Below, one piece after another: positions 23,701 to 33,069 of a stretch of DNA of 64,000 nt. The stretch covers positions 26,199,397 to 26,263,396 of the forward strand of contig CM048841.1 in the NCBI GenBank assembly GCA_026545765.1, in the 5' to 3' direction. Origin of the DNA: Plantago major (lineage: Eukaryota; Streptophyta; Magnoliopsida; Lamiales; Plantaginaceae). The position numbers were made by a program, and so were the translations under genes. The stretch's first letter is position 1, and every line of letters begins with the position of its first letter. The notes below the pieces were generated by a model. That model was not told where the DNA came from. It worked only from the letters and a program-made list of their open reading frames with translations, and did not search any database.

Positions 23701-24311
23701 AGTGGTAAGGAAAGGAAAAGGTCATATGATCCTATTGACTATGAAAGCATTGATAAAGTGGATTTCTGGATTGTTGAGGAAGAACCAAGTGGAGAGCTCG
23801 ATGCAGATGAGTTGGATGAGCTTATTGAAGAGAACTTTGCTAGCATAGACAACATTCTGCCATCTAATGGTATTGTCTTGTGTTCTTTTAATTATATGTT
23901 GTCTTAGTTTTTTTTCTTCTTTCTTTGTCTAATCTTTTGTATTACCATGTTACATAGGTATTGATGATGTTGACAGAGAGACCATTACTGATCAGATCAA
24001 CTTGTCACAAGTGGGGGCTTGGGATTTAACTTTTGAAGAAGAGTGATGGCTTCATGTTTAGAACTTTAATTTTATTTTCAATTATAGTTGGACATGTTTC
24101 AGAGTTGAGACTTTATATGTTTTGAACTTTTCATGCTTGAATTGTTATGAATTAATGTGCAAGACATTTTCTTTTTTGGAGCTTCTATTGGGAATCATTA
24201 CAGGTTTGTGGGGATTATGTGTATTAATCATTTATGCATGTAGTTCAACCGATCAAACCAGTATTTTATGCCATGACCGGTTCGAACCCCGGTCCGGTTT
24301 TTCAAACACTA
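20791..24311 (+). mobile_element. hAT-superfamily DNA transposon nested in Copia element 1
   Basis: A 3521-bp element with terminal inverted repeats CAGTGTTTGAAAAACC (left) and GGTTTTTCAAACACTA (right), followed inward by ACCGG-rich subterminal sequence (GGACCGGCCGGTTCGAAC and GGTTCGAACCCCGGTCC). It is flanked by an 8-bp target duplication and carries a hAT transposase gene. It inserted into the reverse transcriptase catalytic motif of Copia element 1 and is therefore younger than that insertion. Confidence 0.95.
21573..24046 (+). pseudogene. hAT transposase with one frameshift
   Basis: Starts at ATG 21573 (MAEEFVAPS). Domain order is a BED-type zinc finger (CRYCEFQINGGGISRMKEHL, residues about 47-66), a DUF659 domain ending near VVHIVR, a central region (AAHCINLIMKDIGELP), and the hAT C-terminal dimerisation domain (LAIRILSQTSSASGCERNWS). 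It ends in an acidic tail. Introns are inferred at 23324-23417, 23623-23702 and 23870-23957, with good GT-AG borders; the stop is at 24044-24046. The single visible break is a frame change near 22497-22502, where the Asp-Asn segment after VVHIV is disrupted and a stop appears. The rest of the frame stays open, so this is either a very young pseudogene or a sequence error. The enzyme would cut at the terminal repeats of this element and related MITEs. Confidence 0.88.
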
Positions 24312-25400
24312 TTGTAGATGATATGTTAATAACAAGTAAAGCTATGACTGAGATAAAGATATTGAAGGAAAAGTTGTGTTCTGAATTTGAGATGAAGCAT
24401 TTAGGGAATGCCAATAGAATTCTAGGCATGGACATTGATAGAAGTGATAGAGTTAAATATATTGAAGGAAAAGTTGTGTTCTGAATTTGAGATGAAGGAT
24501 TTAGGGAATGCCAATGGAATTCTAGGCATGGACATTGATAGAAGTGATTCTCATAATTTCCTGATATTGTCTCCAAATGATTATCTTGAGAAGGTACTAG
24601 TGAGATATAATATGCACAAGTCAAAGAGTGTTTCAGTACCAATACAGCCTGGTATAAAGTTATCACTAAGTCAATGTGCATCAGAAGCAAGAGAAGTTGA
24701 TTACATGAGCACAGTACCTTATGCAAGTGTTGTTGGTACTTTGATGTATTATATAGTCTGCTGTAGACCTGATCTAGCTCATATAATGAGTGTGGTAAGT
24801 AGATTCATGGTGGGAGCTGGTAGATCACATTGGGAAGCTGTTAAATATCTGTTGAGATATATTAAAGGAACTATTGATCTTGGATTAATGTTTAAAAGAG
24901 ATGAGAGTCAGAATGTTGCTTTGGTTGGCTATGTAGACTCAGTTTTTGTAGCTAATATGGATACTAGAAAGTCATTGACAGGGTTTGTTTTTACTCTTTA
25001 TGGCACTGCTGTCAGCTGGAAGTCTAGTCATCAAGGTGTAGTTGCTCTATCAACTACTGAAGCTGAATTTATGGCCCTTACTGAGGTAGTAAAAGAAGCC
25101 ATTTGGTTAAAGGGATTACTTGAAGAGTTTGGTGTTCATCAAAGCTATGTACCTATCTATTGTGATAATCAAGGAGCTATACATCTTACAAAGCATCAGA
25201 TGTTTCATGACAGGACTAAGCATATGGATATCAGGTGGCATTTTGATAGCGATATCATTGCAAAGGGTACTGTGAAAGTTCTAAAGATTCGCACAGAAGA
25301 TAACACATCTGACTGTCTTACTAAAGCTGTGACAGTTCAGAAGTTTGTCAAGTGTGTTTCACTCATGGGAATGAAGAGAAAGGGAGCAGCTCTAACTTGA
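24312..25400 (+). pseudogene. reverse transcriptase C-terminus and RNase H of Copia element 1
   Basis: Continues the RT interrupted at 20790 with the second half of its catalytic motif (VDDMLITSK). A tandem duplication of about 91 bp with a 100-bp period (24359-24449 and 24459-24549) repeats the segment KEKLCSEFEMK. Because 100 is not a multiple of three, it shifts the frame. The downstream frame then runs cleanly to 25400 with the connection domain (RPDLAHIMSVVSRFM) and RNase H. RNase H keeps STTEAEF and YCDNQGAIHL but has GYVDSVF where relatives have Asp-Ala-Asp. The stop at 25398-25400 lies 45 bases before the 3' LTR. Confidence 0.88.
24359..24549 (+). repeat. internal tandem duplication in Copia 1 RT
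   Basis: Two copies beginning ATATTGAAGGAAAAGTTGTG with a 100-bp period, almost identical. The duplication arose inside the pol gene and disrupts its frame. Confidence 0.9.
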
Positions 25401-25444
25401 GGAGCTGGTTGGATTCAGATGGAAATTAAGCTAAGGTGGAGATT

Positions 25445-26001
25445 TGTTGGTAGCTTAATTGATGCTGGGATTCTTAGATGGCTAGGATTTAAATCAGCTC
25501 GATCAACGACCAAGATTTGTTTGACGGTTGGAGGTTAAAGAGGGAAAGTTAGTTAAGCTAACTAACTTTGGCAGTTGTTGACAGTTCTTCTTCTTTGCGG
25601 TTTGATTGGAGAGTTTTTGGTTTAAATAGCTGCAGAGATCAGTTATCCATAATCATCAACACATCTATCATCTGTCAATTTCTTGAGTGTTAGATTGAAT
25701 AAGAGAGATTGATTCGTAGAGAGATTCATAGTCAAGAAGAGTTTAATTGAGATACGATTGTTGTAATTCGTTGATTGTAACTTGTAATTCTCGAGAGAAT
25801 TGAATCCCTGTGTTGTAGTGAAAGGTTTTCGTCTGGTCCCGTGCACGTAGATCATTTGATCGAAGCACGTAAATCTGGTTTTCTCTGTTTTCTACATTGC
25901 TATTGTTTGCGACGCTTGTTCATACTTGTTGCGACGATTCTGTAGCTTAGCGACGTTTGTTCTTCGACAATTGTTAAGTTGTTTTAGCGGTTTCCACAAC
26001 A
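25445..26001 (+). repeat. 3' LTR of Copia element 1
   Basis: 557 bp, starting TGTTGGTAGCTTAATTGATG and ending TTTCCACAACA. It is preceded by the purine-rich AAGGTGGAGATT that would prime plus-strand synthesis. Target duplication AATAA follows. Confidence 0.95.
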
Positions 26002-26006
26002 AATAA

Positions 26007-29000
26007 CTAATACTAAGTTTTAATTGAGTGTGAAAAGTGTATTTGAGATAAGTTAAAATTTTATAGGTAAAAGTTGTGAAAATTTGTGTTTGAAAGATAA
26101 AGTGGAGATTTTGATTGAAAATTGGTCCAACTAAATTAAAATGAGCAATTCAAATAAGAATTAATCGACAGTTCAATTTTACTGGACGCTTAAAATCAAA
26201 ATTTTTAATTAAAAAACACTTAAAATTTTATTTACCTCAAACTTTAACGGTATACAAAATACTCCATAAATCAGTAGAGATTGAGCTAGAATTTGAGGCA
26301 TATGGCAAACAGCTGTTTAAAGAAGGTTAAAAATAGATTTTGGGATGAGTCGCCGGTTTGATCCAGGTGGGATAGGCGAGCCGCAATGTGTCCTCAAACA
26401 AGCAGACATGAGATGACAGGTGAACCTATCTCTATCTCATTTGGATCGTCCTTTTCATTTTACAAGACATTGCCCGTAGATTAGGCCGTCGAGTATCTAA
26501 TCCTTTTCGATCCTCGCCATTTCCACTTTTTTATTTTAATACTAACAATTGTGTATGGTTTTGGATATATTATCTTCGTCTGAAAACTCATTCAGTTCAG
26601 ATTCATTTAATTGATTCGATTCGATTCTTGCTTATATTTTATACTATAATTGATTCAGTTAGACGAAGAATAGGCTTAGTATGCATTTGGCTAAGAACTT
26701 ACATTCAAAAAATCGGCTTAAAAAAACTTAAATTTCTACACAACTCAAAGTTTTAACTCTATACTAAACAACCCATTAATTTCACAACTCCAATCTTCAT
26801 AGTGAATGCATAAATTCATATTAAATCATGTTTATTAGATACTTGAATTTACCGCAGATTTCAAACACAAATTTTAAGAGTAATGTGAATAAAGTATAAG
26901 AAATAATAAATATAATATTATTTTAGGGAGTTTCTGTTGTATGTAATATGTATATACTCCCTCCGTCCCATGCCACTTGTCCAGTTTGAACTAATTTGTT
27001 GGTCTAAATTTTCTTATATAGTTCAATTTAAGATTTTACCATTCCCGTTTGAGATTAAGTCGTAGTCAAAGTTCAATTTTGTAGATCGCGAATTAGTCCA
27101 AACTGGACAACTGGCATGGACGGAGGGAGTATATTTTAACAAGCTTGTCTATAGTCGCGGATATTTTGATGTTATCATCAGTGGAATATTCGCCTGATCA
27201 AATAAGATATTCTATATCTCAAGGGAGTACAGCTTCACTATTATTATAGTGGTGACTTGATGACGTTTAACATAAGAACCTGTAAGGGATAAAGGGGATG
27301 GTAAGCAGGATATAGAGTAGAGAAGACAAACAACAAGGGTTGAGAAGAGTCGACAGTTAGATTATCTCTCCTTAAGACTTTATTGTCCCTCTACGATGCA
27401 CATTGTGTTATGCAACAGTCTCCCTGGATAAAAGCTATCTTATACGGCTAGTTACATTCTAATAGCCGAGTATATCGAACCTTAGTTTGTGTCTACGCAC
27501 AAAAGAGCAAGAGAGAATGAAAATTTGGAAAGCAAGTGGCTTGTGTTGTGTGGTTATGTGAAGAACATCTCCACATATTTATACTTTTGCTACGCGATCA
27601 TGCCCAAGACACAAGTTAAGAAGAAGACAATTATTCAACTCAAAGGATGTGTCCATTCATGAAAAACAAGGAATTTGAAGATTTTGAGGAAAACGCATCC
27701 TTTCGGATGCCATAGGGCTCGCACGGCGAGAACCCCCACCCCCCACTGCGGTTGGTCTGCATAAACGAAAGTTTTTGTCTCACCCGACCGCGGCGAGCTC
27801 CCGGATTTCCTCACAGTTTCGAAGTTTCAACTTGCTTTTCAATTCCTTAGCTCTTTAAACACGAATTTTAGCACATAGGACTACAAATTCTTATGTAAAG
27901 AATGACTTAACTCATCCATGATTTGATCAAACACACCTATAACATTAATCACCCTTTCATCCCTTGGTGATTTTAGTGACTTAAGACATTAGATGTAATT
28001 CTTTTCAACAACGATATACATGCTACACGAAATGCTTGTTTCCAATGTATTGGGCTCAATTGACCAATACATCGAACGAATTCAAAGCTCATTCGTCCAC
28101 TAATATTCCAACATGATAAGTCCCAGGGCCTGGGATGGGTAGAAGATGTACATGTTAGGAGCCCTAAGATAGTAAGTCCATCGTCCTATTTAGCGATGTA
28201 CATTACCGTACGATTCATTTACATTTAGACTTGGGAAGTCTAGATGTAATTAATTGGAGCATTTGAATATATTATGTTAATTAATTAAAAAGGTACATTG
28301 ATAAACTACAATTTACCAAAAGTTGCAAATATGACACTTGCAAATTATTATTATTATGTTAAGATTAATAATTTAAGTGTCATGTATACTATAAAAAAGT
28401 TTATGATCGTTTTCATGATTATTGGAACACTTTAGAGTATACTAGAAAAGTCTAGGGGCTAATTTGCAAATAATGAAAAGTTTCAAATTTTACAACTGCT
28501 AAATATTAAATTCAATATGTTATTTGGATAATAACAAAGATATTTGGTAAATAACATGTGTGGAAAAAGTGTTAGTATTGTTGTATAAACTTTTCATGTC
28601 ACTTTTATCATATTATTAAAGTATTTAGGCAAGAGTGCATTTTACCATAATTGGGTGAATAATGCTAGACGAAAATTAATATTAATTTATTAATTTTGTT
28701 AGGAAAACGGATATTCTAGAAGTATGGAGTTTTAGTTAGTGTTGGATTGAGTTGATTTGAGCGAAATCCACCTAATTAGAATAGAATAGAAAACGAGACT
28801 CCATGCCCACCAATGAAGCCTTTTTTCGGTAGCCCCATCATAAGGGGAGGTTGGATTCATATTCTCTAATAAATATACTCATATAGTTAAGAAGAAGGGT
28901 TGCTTATTCATACTAGTTCTTTCCATTGAATGAAATATACATTAGTTTATTCTCTCTTTCTCTATAAAATAAACATAAACCTTCTTTTTTCTAGCATAAT

Positions 29001-29798
29001 TCTTACTTCGATTAAACTTGTTGCATAAGTTGTTTGCAAGAGCCGAGTTATGCGCTTGCACTGTGTTATGTTCCTTCTCGAATTTGGCAAGTCCATTGTC
29101 GGTTGTGCATATCGGCCTCTAGGAAATGTCTCCCTAGTAGAGCAATGTCGATTCCCACTCTAAGGTCATACCATAGCGGCTTCATGATGATGAAGTCGGT
29201 GACCATATGCGCTTCCCCAGACGCACTATGATATTCTTTGCAATACCCATGGGATTAGTCGGATGTGGATTTGAGATTTCGGTGCTCGACCGTCGGAATT
29301 CCCAGTGGAGAGTATTGCATATACCAGTGCATGCCATTACATGCATATTTAGAAGTATATTTCCTTAGAAAGTAATGGTAGATAGTTAATTTTTTATAAT
29401 AGTTGAAGTGTATTAAATTCGTTCATTATTAACCGACTAAATGGAAGTACAGTACAATGAAATTTGTGGAGGGCCATTGACAAAAAAATGCATGGCCTTA
29501 ATTGTAACTAAAGAAATGGGCTAAATGTCCCAAATTGGACTTAAGTTGGGCTTGGACTGCATATCCTTTTCAAGATTCTGATTCATGGTGACAATAATGT
29601 TGATTAAGAATGAACACAATTCCATGTCAAAATGGAACATTACAAATGGAGTTTGGAGTTTCTTGATGAAAATATACAGACAACACCAGAGCAGGATCTA
29701 TATGTGTATGAGGCTGAACCAAATTCTTCACATGTAGATGTAGAAGGCTACATTCAGAACCTTCAGAACTCCAGTTTTTTTGCGTTTTTGAAGACGAT
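26007..29798. other. intergenic region between Copia 1 and the B-box gene
   Basis: No gene supported. The flanks of Copia element 1 (17090-17154 and 26007-26330) rejoin into an AT-rich MITE-like repeat ending near GGCATATGGCAAACAGCTG. A block at 27285-28112 reads on the minus strand like an LTR: it starts TGTTGGAATATTAGTGGAC, has TATAAATATG near 27575-27585, and has CT-rich sequence downstream, but no target duplication was found. The stretch 28120-29400 is unexplained; a 65-codon frame at 29034 has no recognisable motif. Confidence 0.45.
26957..27129. mobile_element. Stowaway-type MITE
   Basis: 173 bp with long inverted ends CTCCCTCCGTCCCATGCCA and TGGCATGGACGGAGGGAG, extended by TTGTCCAGTTT / AAACTGGACAA. 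It is flanked by TA on both sides (26955-26956 and 27130-27131). Non-coding. Confidence 0.85.
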
Positions 29799-31573
29799 TT
29801 ACCTCAAGAACTTCTTCTCCTTTTTCCTCTTCATGAAATGTTGTTTGCCATCCAATCGAGGACCATTGACATTTAGAGGTGGTTGATTAACGCGGTGTTG
29901 GAAATGTCCTCCGTCTTTACATTCAAGTCCAGTGCTTTCACCAGTTATCCTTGATGACGATGATGTTGTTGGATGAGAAAGCTCTGTCACATCCTGTATT
30001 AAGTTTAGAATGTGAGTAAAATGCCACTTATGTCAAATTATGGATAGTTTCTCAAGTTATGGTCCTCATGGAAGCATTAATTAACAGTTAAAAGTCCATG
30101 ACAATCCAGTAAAATGCGACTTATGTCAAATTTCGCTGCAGTGGAAGACGGAGAAGAGGTAAGATCCGAACCTGGACTGGACTTGCATGGCCTAATTGAC
30201 CAAATGGTGAATGCTTCTCATGAAAGGAGTATGTCCTCCTGTTCATTTCATCAATTTGCATTCCTGACGATGCTTCATGGTCATTTCCAAAGAGTTCTTC
30301 AAAATTTCTAAATGTCAGATCAACATCTGGTATGTTGAGGTCATCGTAACATTGTTCATCACATACTCCTATATCTTGCATATTATGAAACCAACTCTGC
30401 AGAAATTAAGTACAGTCAAGTAGCAGTATGTGAAATGTTCTGTTTTGACAAGCTAAATATATTAAAGAAGGCTCATCGGATCTTATGAAAACGTATAATT
30501 CTATACATTCTGTAATAAACATAAAAGATATCCTGCCAAGAAGTTCGACAATATAGATGTTGTACTAGAGAAAAGATGGATAAACTGCCAAGAGTGATGC
30601 TATGAGGTCACCTCATTATTATGTGCAGGACTTTTGTATTGCCAAAACAAGTCTGCGTGAAAGGATTCCTCATCTGTCTCGCTGTAAGGACTGTCCTTTG
30701 GTTCGTGAAAATCAGGATGGTGATCAATACGCTCCGTTTTGTCATTGAGATTTCTGTGCAGTTTCAATGTGATATCATGCTTCAACGACACTCTACATAT
30801 TCGATCTTTGAGATGTGGTGAACTTGAATTGTCGATACCCTCAGAGAGCTGAAGCGTTTCCAAGTCCAGGATTTGTTGCAGAATCGAGCAAGCCTCCTGA
30901 TGTCTGGTAACATTTTTACCTACCTAGAAACCGTATATTATCATCAAATGATAGTAACACCTAAAGATGAATTGAACTCAATTATATATCATCAGAGAAG
31001 TGGTGTTGAACTGTTAATGAATTTAACTCAATTTTCAGATGAAATTTAAACAAATCAACATCCTATTTCAGTGTAGATTAAGACCTTGGTTTGTCGACTG
31101 ATGGAACTGTTGTCTTCAGATTGTGTATCTAGGACATAAACCATACAAGTTTTGTCAGATGCTAACAAATGACCTCCAAGCACTGGCAAAAAAATAGATT
31201 GATTGATCATATTCATAAGTTCATTACCGAAGTACTCATTGTTCTTGACTTCATTCAAGTCGAACTCCCACAATGCAGCCAGTTCTTTAGCTGAAGGGGA
31301 TCCCATGTAACTGCTAACAACATTCCTATGGTGCTGAAATGAGACATGACTGCTCATATCACAGCTATGGCACAAGAACATCTGATGCTCTATACACCGA
31401 ACATACACAGGTTGGGATCGACACAACTGGCACACAAGGGTACGGTCATGGCGGTACGAAAGAGCATTGGCGGAGTGAACTTTTGCATCGCAAGACAGAC
31501 AAAGATATGCTGCATCAGCCGTACAGTACACCACAGGAGTTGACAACTTGCAAAATTCACAAAGCTTTTCCAT
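29799..31573 (-). CDS. BBX27-like: B-box zinc finger protein, BBX27-like
   Basis: Inferred exons in transcript order are 31573-31085, 30923-30612, 30396-30172 and 29993-29799, all phase 0, giving 407 codons with the stop. Residues 5-42 form B-box 1 ([31 protein letters not shown]). Residues about 48-83 form B-box 2 ([20 protein letters not shown]). Downstream conserved blocks include [21 protein letters not shown] and [11 protein letters not shown] with [16 protein letters not shown]. From memory these match Arabidopsis At1g68190 (BBX27) in order. Such proteins are nuclear transcriptional regulators in light and clock signalling. The C-terminus ends [11 protein letters not shown] rather than a full CCT domain; a donor-like GAG|GTAAAT overlaps the stop, so a further exon cannot be excluded. 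The first exon's donor AAG|GTCTTA is weak but preserves the frame. Confidence 0.88.
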
Positions 31574-32310
31574 TGATTTGTTCCTTGTTCAGGCATGTGT
31601 ATGATCAGTTCTGCACCTGTTTCGACTCACATATTCGGAGCTTCAACCATTAACCAAGATCAAAGCAAGAACAACATCAGTATCAGAGCAAAGACATTGA
31701 AGCATTTACCTATGAGCTAAAATTATTTGTGTTATATGGAAAAACAGAAGAGTAAAAACAGTACTAAAGATCGATTGTTGTTCAATTCCGAAATCGAATC
31801 ACAAGAACCTGGATGGCATTTATCCAAACTGTTGTAGAAGCTAGCATGTATAGTGACTGTTTGGAAACACTTTTGATCATTTAGAAGTGCATCAAAAAGG
31901 GGATTCTGATAATCTGTAAAGTTAACAAAGTTAACAACTTTATTCATCTGATTTAGCTTCTCTTAAGCTGGTTAGAAGATGAAGCAGTTTTACAATATAA
32001 TCAAGAAAGCAACTGTACTAAGTTGAACAGCATTTGTATATATGATCAGTACTAACCTGTGAAAGCAACTGTTTCTAAATGACTAAATCTGCACAAGATG
32101 AGAGATTAACAACAAGGAATTAATTAATATATTTATATCTTTGTGTGACAAACAAATAGGCTAAGGAAAGATAGAGATTCAGAGGAACAGGTGTGTGTTG
32201 TGAGATGAGATGGGATGATATGATATGATCTAATCTACCAGAAAAGCTCATTTTATCCAACTGTCTATCTTCCATGTTTTGTCTCTTTCTTTGGAATGCA
32301 CTTTTTGCTC
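31574..32310 (-). other. probable 5' UTR and leader of the B-box gene
   Basis: Non-coding sequence between the ATG at 31573 and a TATA-like TATATATATA at about 32338-32347 on the minus strand. Its length suggests at least one 5' UTR intron. Short frames here have no motif. Confidence 0.35.
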
Positions 32311-32337
32311 ACAGGTGTACTTCTTGGATAATTTCCA

Positions 32338-32347
32338 CATATATATA
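32338..32347 (-). promoter_or_regulatory. TATA-like element of the B-box gene
   Basis: (TA)5-type sequence in the context GCTATATATATATGTGG on the minus strand, about 765 bases upstream of the ATG. Confidence 0.35.
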
Positions 32348-32571
32348 TAGCTAGTATACCTATGTTCAATACTATTATATCATCAACCAGAATATATGCC
32401 AAAAATGATCATTGGTCGGTGGGTTGGTTAGGGGATAACGATATGTTCAAGCCAATGTGAACATGCCACATAAGCTAGGATAGGCCCAGAGTATGGGAAG
32501 GTATTAACTACCAACAAGTTGAAAATCCACATGTCAATGGTCTAACCGGATGTAGGAGAACGAGGTGATGA

Positions 32572-32675
32572 TGGAGAAAAAGGGTTTCTTTTTAACCTAT
32601 TGTATTTAATCGTGGTATTTGAGTGGAGAAAAAGGGTTTCTTTTTAACCTATTGTATTTACTCGTGGTATTTGAG
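32572..32675 (+). repeat. tandem direct repeat, period 52 bp
   Basis: Two copies of a unit starting TGGAGAAAAAGGGTTTC and ending GGTATTTGAG, differing at one visible position (TTTAATCG against TTTACTCG). It lies in the B-box/BAT1 intergenic region, upstream of the B-box gene. Confidence 0.85.
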
Positions 32676-33069
32676 TGTGTTGTACAGTAGTGGTATAACA
32701 TTTAAATCATCAGGAGGTGATGACATTAGACTTGTTTCACCTTATTTTGAGAGATCTAACGAGTGGATAACTTATTGAATGCAAATATGAGTAGTGAGGA
32801 AACCACTTTGCCGGATAACTTTATTTCATAGAGTATGTGTGGAGATGTGAGTAGTGAAATCGAATGATGTACCGAAAAATATTTGCATATACAAATGTAT
32901 CAATATTCAGCAGTTTAAGAATGTAACAATCAAAGACTGTTCTGTAGCACAAGCTGCCTAACTACATTATAAAAGTGAGAGCAAACCTAATCATATGCTA
33001 AGAACAATTCTATGATATACGCTCCACTTGAATGCTAAAGAATTCAATGAGTTGTGCATTTGAACCTAC

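Larger units (their letters stand above)
17155..26001 (+). mobile_element. Copia LTR retrotransposon 1, interrupted by a hAT element
   Basis: Complete LTR element with TGTTG...CAACA ends and the 5-bp target duplication AATAA at 17150-17154 and 26002-26006. It has two 557-bp LTRs, a primer-binding site, gag, protease, integrase, reverse transcriptase and RNase H in the Copia order, and a purine-rich tract before the 3' LTR. Removing the nested 3.5 kb hAT element and its 8-bp duplication leaves about 5.3 kb, normal for Copia. The LTR copies differ at several positions, including the second base of the 5' LTR (TA instead of TG), so the insertion is not recent. Stops, frame changes and an active-site substitution make it non-autonomous. 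Confidence 0.95.

Noticed and set aside
24253..24726. 157-codon minus-strand frame
   Set aside because: Antisense across the Copia 1 RT duplication and hAT end; its repeated peptide reflects the DNA duplication.
29034..29231. 65-codon frame in the unexplained 28-29.4 kb region
   Set aside because: No motif, no splice context, no flanking exons; not enough to call a gene.
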